Assembly (NCBI GenBank): GCA_944321005.1
Contig: CALUJT010000064.1
Location: 1 to 9,756, forward strand
Direction of reading: 5' to 3'
Length of the DNA: 9,756 nucleotides
Source: an uncultured Atopobiaceae bacterium
GTDB taxonomy: Bacteria; Actinomycetota; Coriobacteriia; Coriobacteriales; Atopobiaceae
Shown in pieces: positions 1 through 8,557 of this stretch (positions within the stretch are counted from its first letter, which is position 1; every line of letters starts with the position of its first letter). The notes under the pieces are model-generated. The model was given only the letters and a program-made list of their open reading frames with translations, was not told where the DNA came from and did no database searches. Made by a program: the position numbers and the translations under genes.

Positions 1-159
1 GACCTCATTGGCATCCCGTACCAGGTGATCCTGGGCAAGCGCGGCGTGGCGAACGGCATGGCCGAGGTCAAGGTCCGCGAGACGGGGGAGCGCTTCGACG
101 TGCCCATGGACGAGCTCGTTGCGTGGCTCACCGAGCGCGTGGTGCCCGCCCGCGCGTAG
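1..159 (+). CDS. proS: Proline--tRNA ligase, C-terminal end (partial)
   Basis: This is the last 52 residues of a protein that begins before the window, open in frame 1 to a TAG at 157-159. The text reads DLIGIPYQVILGKRGVANGM, then an E-x-K-x-R-x-TGE stretch, and ends in a hydrophobic helix (ELVAWLTERV). From knowledge of the family, this matches the end of the anticodon-binding domain of bacterial prolyl-tRNA synthetase, where a GIP-(hydrophobic)-G-R segment precedes a strand with R-x-x-GE and a final helix. The enzyme charges tRNA-Pro with proline in the cytoplasm. A hairpin follows 33 bases after the stop, so this looks like the end of its transcription unit. Related class II synthetases share this fold, so the proline assignment rests on sequence resemblance over a short stretch. 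Confidence 0.82.
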   Translation, partial: DLIGIPYQVILGKRGVANGMAEVKVRETGERFDVPMDELVAWLTERVVPARA

Positions 160-192
160 GCCGCTGCTAGTCTAGTACCGGCGTTTCTTCTC

Positions 193-230
193 GGCCCGCA
201 CCCCTCACGACGCCTCGAGGGATGCGGGCC
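193..230 (+). terminator. Terminator-like hairpin after proS
   Basis: GGCCCGCA (193-200) pairs perfectly with TGCGGGCC (223-230). Inside it CCCTC (202-206) pairs with GAGGG (217-221), around a 10-base loop. The tail after the stem (TATTGTCTGT) is only moderately T-rich, so termination is likely but not textbook. Confidence 0.6.
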
Positions 231-250
231 TATTGTCTGTGGCTGCTTGC

Positions 251-396
251 CCCCTCGGAGGGTATGTACAGTGCGCATACCAGGTATGTACAGTGCCTCA
301 CCAGGCCCGTCTCGCTAACCAGCAGGTCAAAGCCTTGCCGAGAAGAACGGGCGGCTCGAAAAGTGCGCACGCCCTAAAGGCTGGTGCGCATACCCT
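251..396 (+). repeat. Dispersed intergenic repeat, copy 1
   Basis: First of three related ~146-bp elements (others at 3721-3866 and, inverted, 6532-6682). It opens with CCCTCGGAGGG, then GGTATGTACAGTGCGCATAC and a second GGTATGTACAGTG. The middle carries GCAGGTCA (322-329) and CGAGAAGAACGGGCGGCTCGA. It ends with AGTGCGCACGCCCT and GGTGCGCATACCCT. The central stem is degraded here compared with copy 2: CCCGT and CTCG on the left still pair with ACGGG and CGAG on the right, leaving a bulge. It lies between proS and the surface-protein gene, in the orientation of proS. No protein is encoded. It may be a MITE/REP-type element or a structured 3'-end RNA. Confidence 0.85.
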
Positions 397-591
397 ATGC
401 GGGTCCGACCTCCTGGCGCGGCTCGCGCTGGGAGGTGCCTCACGCTGGAAGTGCCTGGAACAGAACTTGAGGCGCGGACTCAGGGCTACCATTCGGACGT
501 CCAGATGACCATTCGGACATGGGGCGTTGTACCGGGCGTCGTGACGCTGAGAAAATGAAAACGAAGATGTGGCTGTTGACGGTGCACTAAG
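397..591. other. Intergenic region upstream of the surface-protein gene
   Basis: No protein gene is supported here. It holds a strong hairpin at 408-436: ACCTCC...GGAGGT with inner GCGCG/CGCGC and a GCT loop, 13 pairs counting two G-T wobbles. It has no T-tract, so it is not a normal terminator. The ACCATTCGGAC direct repeats (488-518) follow. A weak candidate promoter is TTGTAC (527-532), 18 bases, GAAAAT (551-556), each matching the consensus at only 3 to 4 positions. A short frame at 555-590 (MKTKMWLLTVH) ends just before ATG 592 and has no good ribosome binding site. Confidence 0.5.
488..518 (+). repeat. ACCATTCGGAC direct repeat pair
   Basis: ACCATTCGGAC occurs at 488-498 and again at 508-518, 20 bases (about two helical turns) apart. 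It lies 9 bases upstream of the candidate -35 box of the surface-protein gene. It could be a two-site activator operator. Alternatively it could be the remnant of an insertion-sequence end with internal end repeats, as in IS21-type elements. The sequence alone does not decide. Confidence 0.55.
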
Positions 592-3669
<3,078 letters not shown>

Positions 3670-3687
3670 GGGAGGCTTAGCAAGGAG

Positions 3688-3722
3688 GGGGCGCGGCGCC
3701 GCGTCAAGCCGCACCGCGCCCC
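3688..3722 (+). terminator. Hairpin after the surface-protein gene
   Basis: GGGGCGCGG (3688-3696) pairs perfectly with CCGCGCCCC (3714-3722), 18 bases after the TAG. No T-tract follows; the sequence runs straight into repeat copy 2. It may act as a terminator or as protection of the 3' end of the transcript. Confidence 0.5.
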
Positions 3723-3866
3723 GAGAGAGTATGTACAGTGCGCATACAGGGTATGTACAGTCGGCCCCGTCGTTCTTCTCGCCAATCCGCAGGTCAGGGC
3801 CTTGGCGAGAAGAACGGGCGGCTCGAGAAGTGCGCATACCCTGGAGCTCGGGTGCGCATACCCTAG
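3721..3866 (+). repeat. Dispersed intergenic repeat, copy 2
   Basis: Best-preserved copy of the family. It opens with GTATGTACAGTGCGCATAC and GGTATGTACAGT. A perfect 15-bp stem follows: CGTTCTTCTCGCCAA (3771-3785) with TTGGCGAGAAGAACG (3802-3816), around a 16-base loop containing GCAGGTCA (3789-3796). It continues with GCGGCTCGA and ends with AAGTGCGCATACCCT and GGGTGCGCATACCCT. The CATACC motifs at the right end face the GGTATG motifs at the left end, so the whole element is roughly an inverted repeat. It lies 3' of the surface-protein gene in the same orientation, and forms a direct repeat with copy 1 around that gene. Confidence 0.88.
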
Positions 3867-3887
3867 GGAGCGGGGCAACCGCGTACG

Positions 3888-3926
3888 AAAAAGCAGGTCG
3901 GAAGCAAATAGTGCCTCCGACCTGCT
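3888..3926 (-). terminator. Terminator of the minus-strand tRNA genes
   Basis: AGCAGGTCGGA (3892-3902) pairs perfectly with TCCGACCTGCT (3916-3926), an 11-bp stem. On the minus strand it ends in five T residues (3892-3888), the classical intrinsic form just 3' of tRNA-Met. On the plus strand the stem is followed by ACTCTTTTGG, so it may also stop transcripts arriving from the surface-protein gene. Confidence 0.85.
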
Positions 3927-3933
3927 ACTCTTT

Positions 3934-4009
3934 TGGTGGGCCCTGAGGGATTCGAACCCCCAACCCAGGGATTATGAGTCCCCTGCGCTAACCGTTGCGC
4001 CAAGAGCCC
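3934..4009 (-). tRNA. tRNA-Met (CAT anticodon), possibly tRNA-Ile2
   Basis: The minus strand folds into a 76-base tRNA. The acceptor GGGCTCT pairs with AGGGCCC (one G-T pair), A73 and an encoded CCA follow. The anticodon arm is GGGGA-CTCATAA-TCCCT with anticodon CAT, and the T arm is GGGGG-TTCGAAT-CCCTC. The first base pair is G-C, not the mismatch of an initiator tRNA, so it is an elongator Met tRNA or the CAT-bearing Ile tRNA whose C34 is modified to lysidine; these cannot be separated by eye. It lies 43 bases 3' of tRNA-Ala with a terminator-like hairpin between, and no promoter fits in that gap. Confidence 0.9.
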
Positions 4010-4016
4010 TCGTATG

Positions 4017-4043
4017 AAAAAGGCGGCGACCGAAGCCGCCGCC
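4017..4043 (-). terminator. UUCG-loop terminator between two tRNA genes
   Basis: On the minus strand GGCGGCGGC (4043-4035), loop TTCG, GTCGCCGCC (4030-4022), then five T residues. The 9-bp stem (one G-T) with a TTCG tetraloop is a strong intrinsic terminator. It sits 9 bases after tRNA-Ala and 7 bases before tRNA-Met, whose transcription would have to read through it. Confidence 0.85.
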
Positions 4044-4052
4044 GAGTTCACA

Positions 4053-4128
4053 TGGTGGAGATAAGGGGGTTCGAACCCCTGACCTCGTGACTGCCAGTCA
4101 CGCGCTCTCCCAACTGAGCTATATCCCC
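4053..4128 (-). tRNA. tRNA-Ala (GGC anticodon)
   Basis: A 76-base tRNA on the minus strand. The acceptor GGGGATA pairs with TATCTCC, giving the G3-U70 wobble that marks alanine tRNAs. The anticodon arm is CGTGA-CTGGCAG-TCACG with anticodon GGC, the T arm is AGGGG-TTCGAAC-CCCCT, and CCA is encoded. It is identical at every base to the plus-strand gene at 6388-6463. A strong promoter lies directly upstream (4148-4175). Confidence 0.96.
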
Positions 4129-4147
4129 GTGCGTTGGTGCGAAGAGA

Positions 4148-4175
4148 ATAATACCAGACTCGTCGTGCGAGTCAA
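4148..4175 (-). promoter_or_regulatory. Promoter of the minus-strand tRNA genes
   Basis: Read on the minus strand: TTGACT (4175-4170), a 16-base spacer, TATTAT (4153-4148), with TG one base before the -10 box (extended -10). The tRNA-Ala begins 20 bases downstream. This is the best sigma-A-type promoter match in the window. Confidence 0.8.
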
Positions 4176-4326
4176 GCGAGAATCTCAGATTCTGCGCCGG
4201 CGTCCCCGCACCGTCCCTGGCGCGGGCCAAACGCCCTGCTTCAACAATATTTTCGCAGCTACAACACTAGTGCTTACAACACCCTTACACGCTTTGGCAC
4301 CGAACTCCCTCGTCGCCCCCGTACAC

Positions 4327-4347
4327 TTTGGCCATCCCGTTTGGCCA
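4327..4347 (+). repeat. TTTGGCCA direct repeat before the SLH gene
   Basis: TTTGGCCA occurs at 4327-4334 and 4340-4347, 13 bases apart, 11 bases upstream of the ribosome binding site of the SLH/acidic-tail gene. Each contains the palindrome TGGCCA. It may be a regulator site in the 5' leader, or chance. Confidence 0.4.
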
Positions 4348-4374
4348 GGTACGATCGAAGGAGGAGACAAGATC

Positions 4375-5310
4375 ATGAGTAGATTCACAAGGGCTCGACT
4401 CGCCATTGCCGCCGGCCTCGTCACCGCGACCTTTGCCGCCGCCGCAATCGCACCCGCGACCGCGCTTGCGGGCTACGGTGGGTTCTCGGACGTTTCCGAG
4501 GGCAGCTGGGTGGTCCAGGAGGGCGTCGTGGACTGGGCCGAGAAGAACGGTGCCGTCGAGGGCAACCAGGACGGGACCTGGGGCGTCGAGGACGTCGTCG
4601 ACCGCGGGACCGCCGCCGAGATCCTCTACAAGCTCGCCGGAAGGCCGTCCGTGAGCGGGCGACCGAACTTCTCTGATTCCGATGCGCTCGGCTGGGCCAC
4701 CAATGCCGTCGTATGGGCTCAGGGCATGGGAATCTTCTCCGGCAACGTTCACGCCGACGGAACCGTGACCTTCGATCCTTGGGAGCCCCTCACGAGGGAG
4801 CAGGCCGCCAAGGTCCTGCGCGTCGTCGCTCGCTCGAGGTCCGTCAACCCGGACTCCATCCGCGGCTTCCAGGACAAGAGCTCAGTCTCCGGCTGGGCGG
4901 CCGGCTCGGTTGCCTGGGCGGTCGAGAACGGAATCATGGGCAAGAACGGCTCCCTTGCCGGGAGCAGCGGCTGCACCAAGGCCGAGTTCGTCAGAATGCT
5001 CATGTCCACCGACAGGCGCGTAAACTTTGATGACGACTATTGGGACGATCGGTTCGACGACCTGGACGACGACTGGGACGATGACGACGACTGGGACGAC
5101 CTCTGGGACGACGATCGCTTCGACGACGACTGGGACGACGATCGGTTCGATGACGATGACGACGATCGCTTCGACGACGACTGGGACGATCGCTTCGACG
5201 ACGACGACGACCTGGACGACGACCTGGACGACGACAGGGACGACGGCTGGGACGATGACGACTGGGGCGACAATCGGTTCGACGACGACGATGACGACTG
5301 GGACGACTAG
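4375..5310 (+). CDS. SLH-domain secreted protein with Asp-rich C-terminal tail
   Basis: 311 residues. ATG 4375 is chosen because AAGGAGGAG (4358-4366) lies 8 bases upstream and a clear signal peptide begins there (MSRFTRARLAIAAG, Ala-rich core, cleavage near ATALA at 28-32). Three SLH domains follow (about 36-89, 97-150, 161-212), recognisable by the FSDV, WAVENGI and LTREQAAKVL patterns; they should hold the protein on the cell wall. Residues 219-311 are a low-complexity tail of about 63 Asp in 93 residues, broken only by Trp, Arg-Phe pairs, Leu, Gly and Asn (e.g. DDDWDDDRFDD). No catalytic domain is visible. The tail could bind Ca2+ or other cations, or cationic partners; this is inference. 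The only Cys is residue 200, at the position where the larger SLH protein has GTCSRAE. The gene is monocistronic with its own terminator. Confidence 0.9.
   Translation: MSRFTRARLAIAAGLVTATFAAAAIAPATALAGYGGFSDVSEGSWVVQEGVVDWAEKNGAVEGNQDGTWGVEDVVDRGTAAEILYKLAGRPSVSGRPNFSDSDALGWATNAVVWAQGMGIFSGNVHADGTVTFDPWEPLTREQAAKVLRVVARSRSVNPDSIRGFQDKSSVSGWAAGSVAWAVENGIMGKNGSLAGSSGCTKAEFVRMLMSTDRRVNFDDDYWDDRFDDLDDDWDDDDDWDDLWDDDRFDDDWDDDRFDDDDDDRFDDDWDDRFDDDDDLDDDLDDDRDDGWDDDDWGDNRFDDDDDDWDD
5029..5307 (+). repeat. Low-complexity GAC/GAT tract encoding the acidic tail
   Basis: About 280 bases built mainly of GAC and GAT codons, with recurring blocks such as GACGATCGCTTCGACGACGA and TGGGACGAC. Because units are multiples of three, recombination or slippage would lengthen or shorten the tail without breaking the frame, unlike the GACA tract. 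The reverse strand of the tract is also open (Val-rich) but only as a shadow. Confidence 0.85.
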
Positions 5311-5368
5311 TCCGCGCAGCTGATCTTCTCGCCACCCGTTGCGAACGCTCGGGCTCGACCTGACCGCA

Positions 5369-5395
5369 GGGGCCACCGTCAGCGGTGGCCCCTTT
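5369..5395 (+). terminator. Terminator after the SLH/acidic-tail gene
   Basis: GGGGCCACCG (5369-5378), loop TCAG, CGGTGGCCCC (5383-5392), then TTT. A perfect 10-bp stem with a short T-run, 58 bases after the stop codon. Confidence 0.85.
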
Positions 5396-5510
5396 CCGTC
5401 AGCAACCGGCGGCGGACCCTTTTGAAACCTTCACCTTCTTCGAGCACAGCCTCATGGCGCGACGCTCGCCCATACCTCACAATAGTTGGAGACAGGGGAG
5501 GTGAGACGCC

Positions 5511-6200
5511 ATGAGAGCCGTTCTGAGGGTCGTGCGGTTTCTTGCGCTCGTCCTTCTTGCCTGTGCGGTGTTTGCGGCCTCGTGCGTGGGCGTGAGCGGC
5601 TACCTGCTCTACCGGGAGGCCCTGGAGCGGACGCCCGTAGAGGAGGTCGTGGAGTCGGCACGCTCCGAGGAGGCCTACGTGAGCATGGGCGAGCTCCCCC
5701 AGACGTACCTCGACGCCGTGGTGGCGATCGAGGACCACCGCTTCCACGACCACCCTGGCTTCGACGTCATCGCCATCTGCCGCGCCGCGTGGCACGACCT
5801 CACCACGCTCTCGCTCGAGCAGGGCGGCTCCACCATCACGCAGCAGCTTGCCAAGTACCTGTTCTTCTCGCAGGAGAAGCACTTCTCGCGCAAGGTCGCC
5901 GAGGTGTTCATGGCGCTCGACCTCGAGGCGCGCTACGACAAGGCCGAGATCCTGGAGCTCTACGTGAACACGTCGTACTTTGGCGACGGGCTCACGGGGA
6001 TAGGGGAGGCCGCGCGGGGCTACCTTGGCAAGGCGCCCCGTGAGATGACGCCCTGCGAGTGCGCGCTCATGGCGGGGCTTCCCAACGCGCCCAACGCGCT
6101 CTCCGCCAATCCGGACCTCGCGTGGGCTCGAGCCGAGCTCGTGGTTGCTCAGATGGAGAAGTACGGGTACGACACGACGGCGTTCTCCACGTGCATGTAG
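5511..6200 (+). CDS. Stand-alone peptidoglycan glycosyltransferase (GT51, MtgA-like)
   Basis: 229 residues. ATG 5511 follows GGGGAGGTGA (5495-5504) at 6 bases. One N-terminal membrane segment (about 7-34) places the enzyme on the outer face of the membrane. GT51 motifs appear in order: EDHRFHDHPGFD (74-85; Glu74 the expected catalytic base), GGSTITQQLAKYLF (105-118), RKVAEVFMALDLE (127-139; Glu131 the second key acid), ILELYVNTSYFGDG (147-160) and ALMAGLPNAP (185-194). The family polymerises lipid II into glycan strands. There is no transpeptidase domain after the GT51 fold, and the length fits monofunctional enzymes of the MtgA type. The gene is not in an operon: a terminator precedes it and a tRNA promoter follows it. 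It could supplement bifunctional PBPs. The family assignment is secure; its physiological role is inferred. Confidence 0.93.
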   Translation: MRAVLRVVRFLALVLLACAVFAASCVGVSGYLLYREALERTPVEEVVESARSEEAYVSMGELPQTYLDAVVAIEDHRFHDHPGFDVIAICRAAWHDLTTLSLEQGGSTITQQLAKYLFFSQEKHFSRKVAEVFMALDLEARYDKAEILELYVNTSYFGDGLTGIGEAARGYLGKAPREMTPCECALMAGLPNAPNALSANPDLAWARAELVVAQMEKYGYDTTAFSTCM

Positions 6201-6261
6201 GGCCTCTACCTGCGCTCTTCTTGACTTTCCCACATTTTTTGCCAAAGAGGGAACATTTCTC

Positions 6262-6290
6262 GTGCCAAACGCGGATTCTTTTGCTAACAT
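6262..6290 (+). promoter_or_regulatory. Candidate promoter of the tRNA-Val/tRNA-Ala unit
   Basis: GTGCCA (6262-6267), a 17-base spacer, TAACAT (6285-6290), with TG one base before the -10 box. Transcription would start roughly 12 bases before tRNA-Val. The -35 box is a weak match; spacing and position are good. Confidence 0.6.
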
Positions 6291-6309
6291 ACCCCTTGCG
6301 CAAAAGCGC

Positions 6310-6384
6310 GGGCGATTGGCTCAGGGGTAGAGCACATCCTTCACACGGATGGGGTCGCTGGTTCGAATCCAGCATCGCCCACCA
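6310..6384 (+). tRNA. tRNA-Val (CAC anticodon)
   Basis: A 75-base tRNA. The acceptor GGGCGAT pairs with ATCGCCC, followed by A73 and an encoded CCA. The anticodon arm is CATCC-TTCACAC-GGATG with anticodon CAC, and the T arm is GCTGG-TTCGAAT-CCAGC. Its start GGGCGATTGGCTCAG is typical of bacterial valine tRNAs. Three bases separate it from tRNA-Ala, so the two are surely co-transcribed and processed. Confidence 0.96.
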
Positions 6385-6387
6385 TTT

Positions 6388-6463
6388 GGGGATATAGCTC
6401 AGTTGGGAGAGCGCGTGACTGGCAGTCACGAGGTCAGGGGTTCGAACCCCCTTATCTCCACCA
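6388..6463 (+). tRNA. tRNA-Ala (GGC anticodon), second copy
   Basis: Identical in all 76 bases to the minus-strand gene at 4053-4128, with the G3-U70 pair, anticodon GGC and encoded CCA. It is transcribed after tRNA-Val and followed by a strong terminator. Confidence 0.96.
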
Positions 6464-6474
6464 AGATCGCTCAA

Positions 6475-6506
6475 GGCCGTCGGGCATCTCGCCCGGCGGC
6501 CTTTTT
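6475..6506 (+). terminator. Terminator of the tRNA-Val/tRNA-Ala unit
   Basis: GGCCGTCGGGC (6475-6485), loop ATCTC, GCCCGGCGGCC (6491-6501), then TTTTT. An 11-bp stem with one G-T pair, 11 bases after tRNA-Ala. Confidence 0.93.
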
Positions 6507-6531
6507 GTGATGTCGGACGTCACGCGCCCGT

Positions 6532-6682
6532 GAGGGTGTGCGCACCCGCGCTCTAGGGTATGCGCGCTTCTCGAACCGCACGTTCTTCTCGCCAAGCCTC
6601 TGACCTGCGGCTTTGCGAGAAGGTCCTCGAGACCGATTGTACATACCCGGTATGCGCACGGTACATACCCTCCCCGGAGGGG
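6532..6682 (-). repeat. Dispersed intergenic repeat, copy 3 (inverted)
   Basis: Reverse-complement copy of the element at 251-396 and 3721-3866. On the minus strand it opens with GGGTATGTACCGTGCGCATA and GGGTATGTACAATCGG. It then has CCTTCTCGCAAAGCC, the loop GCAGGTCA, GGCTTGGCGAGAAGAACG and GCGGTTCGAGAAG, and ends with GCGCGCATACCCT and GGGTGCGCACACCCT. The hairpin CTCCCC/GGGGAG (6670-6684) sits at its left border, much as CCCTCGGAGGG borders copy 1. It begins about 16 bases after the stop of the acyltransferase gene, in that gene's orientation, and fills the gap to the tRNA terminator. Confidence 0.87.
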
Positions 6683-6697
6683 AGCGGCGCGCCCGGC

Positions 6698-8557
6698 CTA
6701 CCTGCCGGTGATGGCGCGGCGCAGCATCATGACGTAGGCCTCGGCGCCCTCGGGACGCAGGTGCGTGCCGTCGTCCCAGAAGTACTCGTCGTGGCCGGCG
6801 CTCTCCGCGTACCAGTCGATCACCTGGACGTTGTCGTACTGCGCGGCGACGTTCCAGAAGAGCTCGTTGTTGACGTCCTGCAGCGGAAGCGGCACGCGGG
6901 TGGTCACGAGGTAGACCTTCTTGTCCGGCCCGGCGGCATCTATGAGGGCGCGCACCTGGTCCTCGCGCGCCACGCCGTTGTTGCCCAGGGCAAAGACCAC
7001 CACGCCCGCGCCGTGCCCCTCGGCCACGCACTGGTTGTAGACGTCGAGGCCGGTCCCGAGCTGACGACCCACCTCGGAGTTCATCCAGCCGTTGGGGAAG
7101 ACCCGCTGGAACGCGGACTCGGCGCCCAGGGAGACGGAGTCGCCGACGAGGAGCACCTGCGCGTCGGTGGCGCCGGTCTCCACGTCGACGTCGTAGTTGA
7201 GACGGTTGATGGTGTCCACGGCCGAGGCGAAGGACGTGCCCGCCAGGTAGGTGCCGGCGAGGTCGTAGCCCTGGGTCTCCGGGTCGAAGGCCGGCGCGGC
7301 GGACTGGCCGCCCTGCTGGTCCACGGGAACTCCGGTCTGCTCCGCCTGGATGGGGGCCACGGAGACGGCGAGGACGCCCGCGAGCGCGGCCGCCTCGAGC
7401 CCGAGCACAAGGCGCGGCTGCCCCAGGGCGACGGGCGAGCCCACGCCGCGCTCGACGAGGCGGTACGAGAGCTCCGCCGCCGCGACGATGGCCAGGAGCT
7501 CGAGCGCCCAGCCCCACCACGGGAGCTCGGTCGTGCGGGTGGCGGGGTTCATGATGAGCAGGAGCGGGTAGTGCCAGAGGTAGAGGGCAAACCCGCGGGC
7601 GCCCGCCGCGGCGAGGGGGCCGAGGCCCAGCACGCGGGAGAGCACGCTCCCGGAGGGGCGCGCCACGACGCCGATGACCACGGCGGAGAGCAGCGCCGCG
7701 AGGAACGTGCCCCCGCGGTAGGTGAACTCGGAGTACCCGTTGAGGACGACCATCATGACGCCGATCCCGGCGAGCGCGGCCACACCGGCGAGGTCGTAGG
7801 CCCACCAGGGGAGGTCGGCCCCGCGCTCGGCGGCCCGGCGGCGGTCGCGGCGGCCCCCCGCTGCGGACGCGCCCCGCAGGCGCGCGAGGGACCAGCCGCG
7901 CCCGCGCGTGACGAGCGCGCAGAGGGCGCCCACCAGGAGCTCGGCGGCGCGCGTGTCCGGGCCGTAGTAGATGCGGTTGGTGTCTCCCAGCGGGTCGTAG
8001 AGGACCGCCATCGCCACCGCGGAGGCGAGCGTGAGCGCGGCCACGACCCTGATGGCGCTCGAGCGCCTGCGGAAGACGCGCGAGAGCAGCAGGAGGAGCA
8101 GCGGCCACACGAGGTAGAACTGCATGGTCACGCCCACGAACCACAGGTGCGTGAGCGGGGAGGGGAGCCCCGCCGCGGCGAAGTAGGACACGTTGCGGAC
8201 TATGTAGTAGATGTTCTCGAAGAAGAGGAGCGCCGGCACGGCGTCCGACTTCACCTTGGGGAGGAGCGCGGGTGAGAAGAGCAGGCAGAGCAGCGCCACC
8301 ACGCCCACGAGGACGAGCATGGAGGGCAGCATCCTCGCCGCGCGCCTGACGACGAAGCGCGGGTAGTCGAACCCCTTGCCGCGCGAGATTTCTCGCTCGA
8401 TGGAGAGCGTGATGAGGTAGCCGGTGAGGACGAAGAAGACGGTGACGCCGTAGTAGCCGCCGGGCAGCCAGCTCGCGTTGGCGTGATAGACGATGATCGC
8501 CGCTATGGCGAGGACTCTCAGCCCGTCGAGGGCGGGGACCTTCCTGGTGCTCGGCAT
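6698..8557 (-). CDS. Membrane O-acyltransferase with C-terminal SGNH domain (OatA-like)
   Basis: 619 residues from ATG 8555-8557 (MPSTRKVPALDGLRVLAI). The frame is open further, with ATGs at 8615-8617 and 8651-8653. The shorter start fits the usual family N-terminus, and a TAGAAT -10-like box at 8621-8616 would exclude the longer forms; no start has a strong ribosome binding site. Residues ~10-380 form an acyltransferase-3 domain with about ten hydrophobic segments and the expected catalytic histidine in IIVYHANAS (His25). A linker leads to an SGNH hydrolase-like domain with VLLVGDSVS (Ser474), a GNNG block and DGTHLRPEG (Asp596, His599). The layout is that of OatA-type enzymes, which pass acetyl groups across the membrane and attach them to peptidoglycan or other surface glycans. 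The acceptor cannot be told from sequence. It is transcribed alone. Confidence 0.92.
   Translation of the reverse strand: MPSTRKVPALDGLRVLAIAAIIVYHANASWLPGGYYGVTVFFVLTGYLITLSIEREISRGKGFDYPRFVVRRAARMLPSMLVLVGVVALLCLLFSPALLPKVKSDAVPALLFFENIYYIVRNVSYFAAAGLPSPLTHLWFVGVTMQFYLVWPLLLLLLSRVFRRRSSAIRVVAALTLASAVAMAVLYDPLGDTNRIYYGPDTRAAELLVGALCALVTRGRGWSLARLRGASAAGGRRDRRRAAERGADLPWWAYDLAGVAALAGIGVMMVVLNGYSEFTYRGGTFLAALLSAVVIGVVARPSGSVLSRVLGLGPLAAAGARGFALYLWHYPLLLIMNPATRTTELPWWGWALELLAIVAAAELSYRLVERGVGSPVALGQPRLVLGLEAAALAGVLAVSVAPIQAEQTGVPVDQQGGQSAAPAFDPETQGYDLAGTYLAGTSFASAVDTINRLNYDVDVETGATDAQVLLVGDSVSLGAESAFQRVFPNGWMNSEVGRQLGTGLDVYNQCVAEGHGAGVVVFALGNNGVAREDQVRALIDAAGPDKKVYLVTTRVPLPLQDVNNELFWNVAAQYDNVQVIDWYAESAGHDEYFWDDGTHLRPEGAEAYVMMLRRAITGR

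Noticed and set aside
251..396. Possible CRISPR array from the repeated GTATGTACAGTGCGCATAC motifs
   Set aside because: Only two tandem motifs per element with no regular unique spacers, and the motif recurs in a fixed larger architecture elsewhere.
555..590. Micro-frame MKTKMWLLTVH just before ATG 592, looking like the start of a signal peptide
   Set aside because: Only 11 codons, no ribosome binding site, and no continuation in any frame; kept only as a note.
4087..4374. N-terminal extension of the SLH/acidic-tail frame upstream of ATG 4375
   Set aside because: The extension runs through the tRNA-Ala gene and its promoter, while ATG 4375 has an excellent ribosome binding site and begins a signal peptide.
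4882..5376. Val-rich minus-strand frame (VVVIVPVVV pattern) opposite the acidic tail
   Set aside because: It is simply the reverse reading of GAC/GAT codons; the plus strand has a signal peptide, SLH domains and a good ribosome binding site.
5379..6290. 303-codon minus-strand frame across the GT51 gene
   Set aside because: Shadow of a gene with all five GT51 motifs; no family features on the minus strand.
6471..8144. 557-codon minus-strand frame and the 571-codon plus-strand frame at 6560-8275 overlapping the acyltransferase
   Set aside because: Both are Arg/Pro/Gly/Ala-rich shadows typical of high-GC DNA; the acyltransferase frame has recognisable catalytic motifs and membrane segments.
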